Source of the DNA: Patescibacteria group bacterium
Lineage (GTDB): Bacteria > Patescibacteriota > Minisyncoccia > Phycocordibacterales > DATDWN01
Length of the DNA: 42,944 nucleotides
Reading direction: 5' to 3'
NCBI GenBank assembly: GCA_013816135.1
Contig: JACDEV010000006.1
Location: 1 to 42,944 of the forward strand
A program made the position numbers and the translations under genes. This document shows positions 9,108 to 18,125 of this stretch, piece by piece; within the stretch, counting starts at the first letter, position 1, and the number at the start of each line of letters is the position of its first letter. Under the pieces are notes generated by a model, which was not told where the DNA came from, did no database searches, and saw only the letters and a list, made by a program, of their open reading frames with translations.

Positions 9108-12100
9108 ATGAAAAATCATGGTTTCAGAGAATTCAAAGTTTTATCACTAATAATATTTTTATTATTTCCCTTTTTTACAAGTGCTACGACTAAATGTTTT
9201 TCAGATGGTTACACAGTTTTGACTTTAAACGGAGTGTTTACAAATGAAGAACAAGCAAAAGAAAACAAAAGAACGTTAGAAAGAAAATTATTACCTACTT
9301 TTGAGGGGCAACTTGTGACTGTGGATTTTCTTCACAACCCCTCTCACCTTGCAGGTTTGTCAGATATTGCTGTCGCAGCTTATCAAGGAATATTTGATAA
9401 CGAAACAGTTCAGGATTATGACCTGACTCAAATCCTTTCTGATGCAAGTCAGAAGATAACAACTCAAAAAGTTCTCATTGTCGCCCATTCACAGGGCAAT
9501 TTTTATGCCAATAGTTTTTATGATGTTGTAGCTGGTAATTCAGGTGGAATACCAAAGGAGTCTTTGGGAGTTTATGCAGTCGCTACTCCTTCAGGAAGAA
9601 CACCTGGAAACGGATTATGGTTAACATCAACATCAGACAAAATAATTGCAGGCTTAGTTGGTGGAACTTTATCACGAAAGATAATGACTCCAAACGTCAC
9701 AATACCATTAACACAAGATGACGATGAGAACGGGCATAATTTTTCTTCAGTTTATTTAAAGTATCAGTCAGTGCGGATTATTTCTGATATTGATAAATCA
9801 TTGGAACTTTTGAAAAATAATTCGATACAAAGTGAAAATAAACCATGTATGAATCCACCAAAGATTACTTTTGTTCATAAAACTGTTGGTGTTGTTTATG
9901 CTGTGGCAGACCCAGCAGCAAATATAAGTAATACCGCGTTATCGACAGTATATGAGGTAAGTAATATAGCATTAACTTCTGGAGCAAAAGCGTTGGCAGT
10001 AGGTATTCAAACTAGTTATGAAGGACTTTCATATTTTGTAAAAACTATAGAAAATACTGGTAAGTTGGCATTTCACTCTGGAAAAAACCTTGCAAGTATA
10101 GAAAGTATTGATTCTGATACAGAACCAGAAAAGGACACTAATATAATTAAAGTTGCTGATGCACAAGAACATGCTGTCAACGATCAAGGTAAAAAATCTG
10201 TAATAATAAAAAAACAAAAAGATTTACCTATTAAAGAAGAGAGTAAAGAGCAGGTAAGTGAGCAATCAAAAAAAGAAGAAAAAAATGATGTACTAATTGA
10301 AGAAGTAAAAGAAAAATTAGTATTAGAAGTTGAAGCAGATTCTAAGTTAGAAGAATCAAAAATAAATAATGGACGGGAATACTCTCCAGGGTTCGGTGGT
10401 GGAAATCCTACTACTGTAACTCCTGTTGTCGTTCCCGACACCACCGCTCCGACTATTTCTATCACTGGTTCAAACCCAAAATATATATTGATTAACTCTG
10501 CTTATACTGATTCAGGAGCCACAGCTTCTGATAACATCGATGGAACAGTTTCTGTAACTTCCACAAGCACAGTAAATACTTCTATTTTGGGAAATTATTC
10601 AGTTACATATAGTGCAAAAGATGTAGCAGGGAACACATCTACTTCTTCAAGAGCAGTAAATGTTGTTTCCAATATTTATATCCCTGAGAAAAAGTTTGGT
10701 TTGGATAGTCTTAATCAGGATTGGCAGGTGTGGGTATTCAATGGATCAAATGTCTATGACTGGTCAGATACATACGTGAATAATTTTTTAAGAGAACAGT
10801 ACAAAATTCAAGCTTTATCTGGTGCATTTTGCTCACAATGTTTACAACGAGGAATATTTCTTCGTGACCCACAGACAGGTTTTGAGACCACTGATCTTTC
10901 AAAATCTAGTTTAGAATCTAATCCTCAAAACAGCATGAACAACACTATTTATAATGTTGTTTTGCAGTGGGATGCCTTGGGTTATACATACACTATCTCA
11001 CATGGAACAACTACAGATTCTACTGGACATACAAACATTTCAAATGTTGGAGAAAACATGTGGGTAGGTTGGGATGGTTCATACAACAACTTCCAAACTT
11101 TCCCATCTGGAGATTGGCAAGGAACTGTCAGCTCATCTCCTCTTTCTCGAACTGGAGGAGGAAGCATGATTACCCAACCTTATTCTGTAAAAAAAGTTAC
11201 AACTGAACCTACAACCTCTTCACTTACACTCCCAACTACAGGGGAACTTGCCGAGACAGGAATAAGCCCAAGGCGTGGTAGAGAAAATCTAACTGCATTT
11301 GAATTCAATATTACTTACAAAAATCCATCCAATCTCACTCCTCAGAATGTGACTTTGCATGTAAAGAACTCGTTAAATCTAGAGTCTACAATTCTAATGC
11401 AAAAGGCAACAAACAACGGAAATACTCTTAGCGACGATAGTTTTGTGAACGGCGAAACTTATCTTGCAACAAGCACTTATTCTTCTGGAGATTATACTTA
11501 TTATTTTACTTCTAAAGATTCTGACGGTAACACCATCCGAACTCCATCCACTGGTTCTTTGAGGTTTACAGTTATTGCTTCTACATACACCTATAGTTCA
11601 AAATATACATTTGGTACAGACAATGGGGATGGTAATGACTGGCAAGCTTGGTCATTTAATGGGTCATATATTTACAACTGGTCTGACACCTATGTTTCAG
11701 GATATTTATTAGAACAATTTAAAATTCGATCCTTTGCAGGTTCTTCTTGTTCGTCATGTTTGCAAAGAGGAATTTTCAATCATGATCCTAAAAAAGGATT
11801 TGAAACAAGTGATAGGAGTGTGTCTGTTTTGGAAGGCAATCCGCAAAATAGTTCAACTAATACTATATATGACGTAAGTATTCAATGGGATTCAACGGGC
11901 TATACTTATACTGTTTCTCATGGAGCCACCACTGACTCCACAGGACATACAAATATAGCAAATGTTGGAAGTGACTTGTGGGTAGGTTGGGACGCATCAT
12001 TTAATAACTTCCAAACTTTCCCATCTGGAGATTCATATGGAACAGTGCCCGGTTCTACATCATTAACAGGTGGAAGTAATATGATGATAAAACCATATGC

Positions 12101-12113
12101 TGTTTTTAACTGA
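9108..12113 (+). CDS. Secreted alpha/beta-hydrolase (lipase-like) with Ig-like domain and duplicated C-terminal domain
   Basis: 1001 aa. Signal peptide at about 1-27. Residues ~30-240 resemble an alpha/beta-hydrolase: the nucleophile elbow VAHSQGNFYAN carries Ser128 (H-S-Q-G), and Asp177 and His210 (DDDENGHNFSS) are candidates for the other catalytic residues. A Glu/Lys-rich linker (~355-430) precedes an Ig-like domain of DUF5011 type (~445-522: PTISITGSNPKYILINSAYT, GNYSVTYSAKDVAGN). Then come two copies of a ~170-residue domain, at about 525-695 and 825-1001, each with a CxxC pair (CSQC, CSSC), LQRGIF, NFQTFPSGD and TTDSTGHTNI. The copies are clearly homologous and flank a beta-rich segment; they could be carbohydrate- or surface-binding modules, though I do not know the family. 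Coupled to the gene at 8508. Likely a secreted enzyme acting on lipids or esters of neighbouring or host cells. Confidence 0.75.
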   Translation: MKNHGFREFKVLSLIIFLLFPFFTSATTKCFSDGYTVLTLNGVFTNEEQAKENKRTLERKLLPTFEGQLVTVDFLHNPSHLAGLSDIAVAAYQGIFDNETVQDYDLTQILSDASQKITTQKVLIVAHSQGNFYANSFYDVVAGNSGGIPKESLGVYAVATPSGRTPGNGLWLTSTSDKIIAGLVGGTLSRKIMTPNVTIPLTQDDDENGHNFSSVYLKYQSVRIISDIDKSLELLKNNSIQSENKPCMNPPKITFVHKTVGVVYAVADPAANISNTALSTVYEVSNIALTSGAKALAVGIQTSYEGLSYFVKTIENTGKLAFHSGKNLASIESIDSDTEPEKDTNIIKVADAQEHAVNDQGKKSVIIKKQKDLPIKEESKEQVSEQSKKEEKNDVLIEEVKEKLVLEVEADSKLEESKINNGREYSPGFGGGNPTTVTPVVVPDTTAPTISITGSNPKYILINSAYTDSGATASDNIDGTVSVTSTSTVNTSILGNYSVTYSAKDVAGNTSTSSRAVNVVSNIYIPEKKFGLDSLNQDWQVWVFNGSNVYDWSDTYVNNFLREQYKIQALSGAFCSQCLQRGIFLRDPQTGFETTDLSKSSLESNPQNSMNNTIYNVVLQWDALGYTYTISHGTTTDSTGHTNISNVGENMWVGWDGSYNNFQTFPSGDWQGTVSSSPLSRTGGGSMITQPYSVKKVTTEPTTSSLTLPTTGELAETGISPRRGRENLTAFEFNITYKNPSNLTPQNVTLHVKNSLNLESTILMQKATNNGNTLSDDSFVNGETYLATSTYSSGDYTYYFTSKDSDGNTIRTPSTGSLRFTVIASTYTYSSKYTFGTDNGDGNDWQAWSFNGSYIYNWSDTYVSGYLLEQFKIRSFAGSSCSSCLQRGIFNHDPKKGFETSDRSVSVLEGNPQNSSTNTIYDVSIQWDSTGYTYTVSHGATTDSTGHTNIANVGSDLWVGWDASFNNFQTFPSGDSYGTVPGSTSLTGGSNMMIKPYAVFN

Positions 12114-12141
12114 AATCAGCCAACATTATCTTTTCGCTAGA

Positions 12142-12342
12142 GTAAAATCATGGGTTTTTAAGACTTGCGCAGGGAATTAGAAAACAACGACGCAGATGAA
12201 GTAAGTCCGGAGCACTGTTTGAGCACAGGTATTCCTGGCGAGTTTGCGGAGGACACGAATCAAGGAGATTATTTTCTTGATTTGCGAGCACAGCAAAAGC
12301 CTACCAGGGCTTTATGCGTGTCTTAAAAACCCATTATTTTAC
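12142..12342. repeat. 201-bp element bounded by 23-bp inverted repeats
   Basis: 12142-12164 and 12320-12342 are reverse complements over 23 bases with one mismatch. The stem can extend inward with wobbles (TTGCG against TGCGT). The interior holds a second hairpin (AATCAAG / CTTGATT near 12261-12284) and is moderately GC-rich, with no open reading frame. It directly follows the lipase-like gene. It could be a structured RNA or a MITE-like element; I see only one copy in this window. Confidence 0.6.
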
Positions 12343-12379
12343 AGCCTTTTATCCCCAGTTTTCCCACAGTCCTTTTTAT

Positions 12380-12407
12380 TTGACAAAGAAGCCTATTAAT
12401 ATATACT
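12380..12407 (+). promoter_or_regulatory. Strong sigma70-type promoter upstream of the 23S region
   Basis: TTGACA at 12380-12385, 16-base spacer, TATACT at 12402-12407. It is the best promoter between the lipase-like gene and 23S rRNA. A terminator 77 bases downstream means it either makes a short RNA or that the terminator is bypassed. Confidence 0.6.
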
Positions 12408-12413
12408 GGTCTC

Positions 12414-12511
12414 TATTGCAGAATATGTTAAAAATTCACTTAAATTCTAAGCGGTAATGAGAACGCGTTATTACGCGTTTGATAAAAAACCGCTCCAGCT
12501 GGCGGTTTTTT
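12414..12511 (+). ncRNA. Candidate ~98-nt small RNA
   Basis: Bounded by a strong promoter (12380-12407) and a Rho-independent terminator (12484-12511), with no start codon that opens a useful frame. It contains an internal palindrome AACGCGTTATTACGCGTT. It could be an independent small RNA or an attenuated leader of the 23S transcript. I recognise no known RNA family. Confidence 0.42.
12484..12511 (+). terminator. Rho-independent terminator upstream of 23S
   Basis: AAAAAACCGC, loop TCCAGCT, GGCGGTTTTTT. The A/T flanks make it partly bidirectional. Confidence 0.8.
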
Positions 12512-12586
12512 AAATAAACAGCCGTGCTGCGTCCAAAGGACGGGAATTGATTGGATTCACTGACCGGCTAGTAATTTGAAAAATAA

Positions 12587-12725
12587 ATCCGCACACCAAC
12601 CCTAGCATTGTGTTTTTGTTGCGCTATTCAAATAAAATGGAAGTATAAAATATTTCTACGAGTTCGATTGGCGTAATGAAAGTTTATAAAACACGATGCA
12701 ACGATGCTAGAGTTGGTGTGCGGAT
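12587..12725. repeat. 139-bp palindromic element, copy B
   Basis: Second copy of the element at 3518-3654. Arms ATCCGCACACCAAC... and ...GTTGGTGTGCGGAT pair over 22 positions with one mismatch. The T-A to C-G change relative to copy A is compensated in both arms. The inner right part (GTTTATAAAACACGATGCAA) is identical in the two copies. It sits 150 bases before the 23S processing stem. Confidence 0.7.
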
Positions 12726-12874
12726 AAATCCCACCGCGACTTTTCTTCTGAGTCATATTGCTTTTGCAGTATGGCCGAGCGACTGTTTGTAGAGGTACAA
12801 ACGGACGTTAGAGGGTCTTTAGTTGCAGGTGGATGTAAAAAGTAAGTTAAGCAAACTGTTATATGAATTAATGT

Positions 12875-12893
12875 CATGTAACAGGATAAAGTA
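12875..12893 (+). other. 5' arm of the pre-23S processing stem
   Basis: 19 bases perfectly complementary to 17282-17300, beyond the other end of 23S. An inner complementarity (12942-12951 with 17264-17273) forms the terminal helix. This is the expected RNase III-type stalk for excising 23S and shows that both ends lie on one transcript. Confidence 0.8.
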
Positions 12894-13497
12894 AAAAGAT
12901 TTGAGGATATCAGTGGTGATGTTCTCAGATCTGTGGTTTTTAAATTTCCTAATGGGAAATTTAAGAGCGTATGGTGGATGCCTAGACTCAAAATGGCGAT
13001 GAAAGACGTAGCATGGCTGCGATAAGTTTCGGGGAGGTGCCTAGCAACCTTTGATCCGAAAATTTCTGAATGGGGAAACCTAATGACTATATGTCATTTC
13101 TTGGGAGTTTATCCCAAGAGCACACCCGGGGAAGTAAAACATTTCAGTACCTGGAGGAAAATAAAACAATGTTCGTAAGAACGATATTTCCTTAGTAGCG
13201 GCGAGCGAAAAGGAAAGAGCCCAAACCGAGTACCTTACTGAGGGAGGTTACAGGAAACTGTAACTAACTTCTGTTAGTTATTCGGGGTTGTAAGGCAGAA
13301 ACGTCGTAATTTATTATGAGAGAAGTTAAAAAATATTATGTTAGTTGAATGCTCTGGAAAGAGCGACCCTAGAGGGTAATAGTCCCGTAAGCGAAAATAT
13401 AATATCTTCTTTGTTTCTGTTCTTGAGTACCTCGAGACATGAATAGCTCGGGGGAATCTACCGGTACTAACCGGCAAGGCTAAATACATTTTGAGAT

Positions 13498-13534
<37 letters not shown>

Positions 13535-13591
13535 AAGTCCGATAAGGACAGTGAAATAGATCTGAAACCATATGCTTACAAGGAGTCGGAG

Positions 13592-13696
13592 CGGGTCGCA
13601 CATTGTGCGTATCTTTTGTCGTTTTTATGCTAGATATGATTCGCAAGACTTATATCTAGCATTGAGATTGCAAAAAATATGCATAGCGTGCGGTCC
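13592..13696 (+). other. Expanded helix 25 of 23S (IVS-like insertion)
   Basis: Where E. coli has a short hairpin loop, this rRNA has about 85 extra bases forming a long AT-rich hairpin: ATGCTAGATAT pairs with ATATCTAGCAT (11 bp), and an outer stem joins TGCGTATCTTTTG to CAAAAAATATGCA. Helix 25 is a known site of RNase III-removed intervening sequences in other bacteria. Whether this one is removed cannot be read from the DNA. Confidence 0.6.
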
Positions 13697-15057
13697 GTCA
13701 CGGCGTGCCTATTGAAGAATGAGCCAACGAGTTAATGTATGCGGTTCGACTAAGTCCTTTACCGGATGGAGTCATAGGGAAACCGAGTGTGAATAGCGCG
13801 ACTATATCGCATGCATTAGACCCGAAGCCAGAGCGAGCTTGCCATGAGCAGGTTGAACTTCTGAGAAATCAGAAGGGAGGACCGAACCGGTTGCCCGTGC
13901 GATTGCATCGGATGACTTGTGGTAAGAAGTGAAAAGCTAATCGAGCCTGGTAATAGCTGGTTCTCTCCGAAATAGCTTTTGGGCTAGCGTCGTATGTTTC
14001 TATGAGGGGTAGAGCACTGGAAGGTCTCGACAGGGAGCAATCTCGCGAGACCTATCAAACTCCGAATACTCATATTTAAAAGTACGGCAGTTAGACGGTG
14101 GGGGCTAAGCTCCATACGTCAAAAAGGAAACAGCCTAGATCTCTATTTAAGGTCCCTAAATCTACGTTAAGTGCGCTTAAGGTGGTGGAATTTCTCAGAC
14201 ACTGAGGAGGTTGGCTTAGAAGCAGCCATCCTTTAAAGATAGCGTAACAGCTCACTCAGTAAGAGATTCCGCGCCGCAAATAATCGGGGCTAAACGTAGT
14301 ACCGAAACTGAGGATTTAATTTTGCTTCGGCAAAATTGAGTGGTAGGAGAGTATTCGCATCTGCTGTGAAGGCGAAGGGGTGACCCACGCTGGAGCGTTG
14401 CGAAGTAAGAATGTTGGCACAAGTAACCACAATGCGGGTGAGATCCCCGCACGCCGAAAGACTAAGGTTTCCTGTTCAATGTCAATCAGAGCAGGGTTAG
14501 TCGGGCCTAAGGCAATGGAGAGATCCGCAGCCGATGGACACATGGTTAATATTCCATGACTTTTGCGTGATGCGATGGAAGGACGGAGTGTAGTATGTAT
14601 TGCTCATTATTGGATTTGAGTAAGGGCTATCAGGATATCTTCTAGGTAAATCCGGAAGAAATCACTTTAATGTGAACTATCCAAGTAGTTTTTAAACTTG
14701 GCGATTCGTCAAAGGGAATAATACAAAGCACGCTTCCAAGAAAATTTTCTAAGCATAATCACGTGAGATCCGTACCGTAAACCGACACAGGTAGTCAGCT
14801 CGAGAAGAGTAAGGCGAACGAGTGAGAGATCCCCAAGGAACTCGGCAAAAAAGCAGCCGTAACTTCGGAATAAGGCTTGCCCCAAACCCGCAAGGGTGAG
14901 GGGCCGCAGCTAAAGTATCTCTGGCAACTGTTTATCAAAAACACAGCTCCCTGCGAACTCGCAAGAGGATGTATAGGGGGTGATGCCTGACCAATGCCAG
15001 AAGGTCAAATATGGGAGCCGAGCGTCGCAAGATGTAAGGTTGATTATATAAGCCCTG

Positions 15058-15446
<389 letters not shown>

Positions 15447-15744
15447 GTGCACGAATGGTATAATGACTGGAGAACTGTCTCGGGGATTTGCTCGGTGAAA
15501 ATACAATACCGGTGAAGATGCCGGTTACCTGCAGTTAGACGAAAAGACCCCAGGAGCTTTACTGCAACTTGATATTGAGGGTATGTTTTGCATGCGTAGC
15601 ATAGTGGTGAGACTTTGAAGGACACTTTCGGGTAGTCTGGAGTCGTCAGTGAAATAGCCATCTTGTTTGATATACTTTCTAACCTGCTCGGCAAAAACGA
15701 GCAGAGACAGTTTCTGGTGGGCAGTTTTAGTGGGGCGCTATCCT

Positions 15745-16012
15745 CGAGGATGCAATTTTATTATTGTTTCCTCGATCCGTGGCGCCTCCTAGGTGGTTCA
15801 CACCAAAAAAAATAAATAAGGGGGACCATATTGTGAAAGCAGTATGAGAAAAGTTGGAAAATATCGGTGAAAATCTTAATTTTTAAAGATGACACCGAGG
15901 GAAGCTTGTGAATTTCACATACACCCGTAGAGACTACAAACCAACCATCTTAATTATTAGTTGAGATGAATGTATAGTCCGTCCTGCATAGTGATATGCA
16001 GTTAACATAGAG
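15745..16012 (+). ncRNA. Group I intron at 23S position 2262
   Basis: Removing 15745-16012 restores GGGGCGCTATCCTCCTAAAA, which matches the E. coli P-loop region base for base in length. The 5' exon then ends in U and the intron ends in G, as group I requires. Core: ATATCGGTGAA ... ACACCGAGGGAAG, CCGTAGAGACTA pairing with TGTATAGTCC (P7), and the terminal hairpin CTGCAT/ATGCAG (P9). No open reading frame. The internal guide is unclear: GGCGCC at 15781 could instead pair with GGGGCGCU at 15732-15739, which would move the 5' site to after 15739. Confidence 0.8.
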
Positions 16013-16346
16013 CCTAAAAAGTAACGGAGGAGTTTATTAAGGTCAGCTAGGCGCGAATGGAAACCGTGCCGATAGTGTAATGGCATAAGCTGGCTTAACT
16101 GTAAGACGTACTTGTCGAACAGATGCGAAAGCAGAACATAGTGAACCGACGGTCCGTTTTAGAGGCGGCCGGAGATTATCGGATAAAAGCTACCCTGGGG
16201 ATAACAGGCTGGTTGTGCCTAAGCGTCCATAGCGACGGCACAGTTCGGCACCTCGATGTCGGCTCAACTTATCCTGGGGGTGAAGAAGCTCCCAAGGGTA
16301 TGGCTGTTCGCCATTTAAAAAGTTACGCGAGCTGGGTTCAGACCGT

Positions 16347-16975
16347 GGAGAAGTTCAATTCCTTTTAGCTTGCTAAGAGTTTTGGACTGATCCACAATCT
16401 GAATCCTCAGAGGAATTTCGTTTTATGAATTAAATAAGAGATTAAGGAACCAATCAAATCACGGCGGTCTGACAATATTAAAATATTGCCAGATTAAAGT
16501 TGATTTATATCGGTGAAGCCCAAATGGTTGGGTAATACCGAGGGAAGTTTTTTGTTCAAATTGGAGGTTAGATATGAGAGTGGCACTAATAGTGGACTTG
16601 AATGAAAACAGAGGCAGTGGATATTTCAAATCCCTTGCTCGCGAGTTCGTAAATAGCAACACTTTAATTATAGACAAAGCAGAGATACGCGAGATTGCAG
16701 ATCAAGGAGATCTCGCTCGTGGGGATCGTACTGTCATGCTGCGTTTTAGCTCTAAGGCAACGCAGATTCTCTAAAATCCTAGGTGACGCGAATATACGCG
16801 CGTCACCACTTCCAATTTGAACGGAAAACGCCCGTAGAGACTAAACATCGACTATTGAATAGATACAAGAAACAAGATTAAAGATTCAAGAATTATTCCT
16901 GAATCTTGTGTCATGAATCCTGGATCAACTCAAAAAAGTTATAGTCCAATGCACAAAGTAATTTGTGGAAACATG
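16347..16975 (+). ncRNA. Group I intron at 23S position 2593, carrying a small ORF
   Basis: Precisely placed: 5' exon ...CAGACCGU, intron 16347-16975 ending in G, 3' exon CGTGAGACAGG. The guide GCGGTCTG at 16464-16471 pairs with the last eight exon bases, including the diagnostic terminal U-G wobble. The core (ATATCGGTGAAG, ATACCGAGGGAAG, CCCGTAGAGACTA, TTATAGTCC) resembles the position-2262 intron. A 12-bp stem (GTTCAAATTGGA / TCCAATTTGAAC) closes a large P6 loop holding the ORF at 16574-16774. Confidence 0.92.
16574..16774 (+). CDS. 66-aa protein encoded inside the 23S position-2593 intron
   Basis: Short ORF (MRVALIVDLNENRGSGYFKS...) with a strong Shine-Dalgarno (GGAGG seven bases upstream) and a normal stop. 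It lies entirely inside the loop of an extended P6 stem, the usual place for homing endonuclease genes. The protein is too short for LAGLIDADG, HNH or GIY-YIG enzymes and shows none of their motifs. Its predicted fold starts with a beta strand (VALIVDL) and has a long helical middle (AEIREIADQGDLARGDRTVM). It may be a remnant or a new type of intron passenger. That it is translated is inferred from the RBS and composition only. Confidence 0.5.
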   Translation: MRVALIVDLNENRGSGYFKSLAREFVNSNTLIIDKAEIREIADQGDLARGDRTVMLRFSSKATQIL

Positions 16976-17357
16976 CGTGAGACAGGTTGGTCTCCTATCT
17001 ACTGTAGGCGTTGATTCTTGAGAAGATTTGCCCCTAGTACGAGAGGACCGGGGTGAACTGACCTCTGGTGTGTCTGCTGTCCTGCCAAGGGCATCGCAGA
17101 GTAGCTAAGTCGGGAAGGGATAAACTCTGAAAGCATCTAAGAGTGAAACCCACTTCAAGATTAGGAATCGTTTGAGACCCGTGAGAGATGATCACGTGAT
17201 AGGCACTAGGTGTAAGCACAGCAATGTGTTCAGCCGAGGTGTACTAATTAGTCGATTTCTATTAGGAAATTTGATTGCCACTACTTTATCCTGTTACATG
17301 GAATGAATTCCATGAGTTTGCAGATTACTTTTTACAATTGAATAATATTGAAAGTTT

Positions 17358-17468
17358 AGTTTTGGTGCTTTATCGCAGAGGTCACACCCGTTCTCATTCC
17401 GAACACGGAAGTTAAGCTCTGTTGAGGCGATGGTACTTGAAAAGGGAGAGTAGCTAAGCGCCAGAACT
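17358..17468 (+). rRNA. rrf: 5S ribosomal RNA
   Basis: The terminal helix AGTTTTGGTGC pairs with GCGCCAGAACT over 11 bp. The conserved loop segments CACACCCGTTCTCATTCCGAAC and GAAGTTAAGC are present in the right order. About 111 bases, 85 bases after 23S. Confidence 0.95.
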
Positions 17469-17480
17469 AAGTTTTCAATA

Positions 17481-17509
17481 AAAAATCACTCGTTATGCGA
17501 GTGATTTTT
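17481..17509 (+). terminator. rRNA operon terminator
   Basis: AAAAATCACTCG, loop TTATG, CGAGTGATTTTT. Perfect 12-bp stem ending in T. Confidence 0.92.
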
Positions 17510-17595
17510 GTTAAAATAAAGTTAAAACACAGATTTTCTTTTTTGGAAGTTGAAAGTAAAATTGGGTTTGATAGAGTAATCTCCGGAGGTCATTT

Positions 17596-17760
17596 ATGGC
17601 AGTGCGTGATGAAGGTGAACTGAAACAGGCAGAGGCGGATCTGAAAACCCAGGAAGCGGCCCTCGCTACCGATGCAGCTGATACCGCTGCATCCAAGGCA
17701 GAAGAAGCACAGGGGGAAGCCACCAAAGCTCAAGGTGAGGCAGACGCCGCCAAAAGCTGA
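17596..17760 (+). CDS. 54-aa Ala/Glu-rich coiled-coil protein
   Basis: ATG at 17596 follows GGAGGT by six bases and ends at TGA 17758-17760, then a terminator. The protein (MAVRDEGELKQAEADLKTQE...AAKS) has no Cys, Trp or Tyr and is almost wholly Ala, Glu, Lys, Asp, Thr and Gln in a heptad-like order, so a long amphipathic helix or coiled coil is expected. It is soluble with no signal peptide. DNA here is much richer in G/C than its AT-rich surroundings (36 of 60 bases at 17641-17700). A possible promoter is TTGAAA-N16-TAGAGT at 17550-17577. Function unknown; it belongs with the other GC-rich single-gene units in this window. Confidence 0.6.
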   Translation: MAVRDEGELKQAEADLKTQEAALATDAADTAASKAEEAQGEATKAQGEADAAKS

Positions 17761-17776
17761 AGATGTTAGTCACGGG

Positions 17777-17810
17777 CGCGATTCCAATCTTGGAGTCGCG
17801 TCTATTTATT
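17777..17810 (+). terminator. Terminator after the 54-aa gene
   Basis: CGCGATTCCA, loop ATCT, TGGAGTCGCG (10 bp with one wobble), then TCTATTTATTT. Confidence 0.7.
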
Positions 17811-17814
17811 TATA

Positions 17815-17849
17815 TAAAGTAAAAGAGTGCGGCACCTTGCCACACTCTT
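17815..17849 (-). terminator. Terminator of the minus-strand gene at 17859
   Basis: AAGAGTG and GGCA pair with TGCC and CACTCTT. On the minus strand the stem is followed by TTTTACTTTATA. Confidence 0.65.
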
Positions 17850-17858
17850 GTCGTCTTT

Positions 17859-18050
17859 CTAGTATTTGAAGCTTAATTCAACCTCAGCAGTACCTTTGTT
17901 GTCGCTGTATCCTTTTCTTTCCTCGTACTGCACTGAGAGGATTGTGAACATTCCGGCAGTGGTCCGAATCGTGGAATTCGGTCTGAGTTGAAAAGCCGTA
18001 TTCGAAACCGCCACTTCCTGACCATTCTGATAAAGCCACGTATATACCAT
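17859..18050 (-). CDS. Small hypothetical protein, 63 aa
   Basis: Starts at the ATG at 18050, which has GGAGG (in GGAGGACAG) directly upstream on the minus strand. It ends just before its own terminator. Protein MVYTWLYQNGQEVAVSNTAF... is beta-rich with no Cys, no signal peptide and no membrane span; alternating hydrophobic residues suggest a small beta sheet. An overlapping frame (17884-18075) is rejected because it lacks an RBS and reads as non-protein-like. G/C content is higher than in neighbouring native genes, and together with the strong RBS and private terminator this places it in the GC-rich unit class. Function not recognised. Confidence 0.5.
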   Translation of the reverse strand: MVYTWLYQNGQEVAVSNTAFQLRPNSTIRTTAGMFTILSVQYEERKGYSDNKGTAEVELSFKY

Positions 18051-18112
18051 CTGTCCTCCGAGCTATTTCTATCACGTAGACTATATTAAATCAAACTAAT
18101 TTGGGATTATGA

Positions 18113-18118
18113 TATAAT
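18113..18118 (+). promoter_or_regulatory. -10 box, leaderless start of the 18126 gene
   Basis: A perfect TATAAT ends seven bases before the ATG at 18126, so the transcript should start at the start codon. Confidence 0.55.
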
Positions 18119-18125
18119 TTCTGAC

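Noticed and set aside
12114-12940. tRNA or 16S rRNA genes upstream of 23S
   Set aside because: No cloverleaf with conserved TTCRA loop and no 16S landmark sequence was found.
15736-15784. Alternative 5' splice site after 15739 for the second intron
   Set aside because: The guide pairing (GGGGCGCU with GGCGCCUC) is attractive, but rejoining there would lose five bases of conserved 23S; the 15744/16013 junction restores the universal sequence.
16347-16975. LAGLIDADG or HNH homing endonuclease in the intron
   Set aside because: The only ORF is 66 aa and has none of the required motifs.
17884-18075. 63-aa minus-strand frame overlapping the 17859 gene
   Set aside because: No Shine-Dalgarno, and its composition is less protein-like than the overlapping RBS-led frame.
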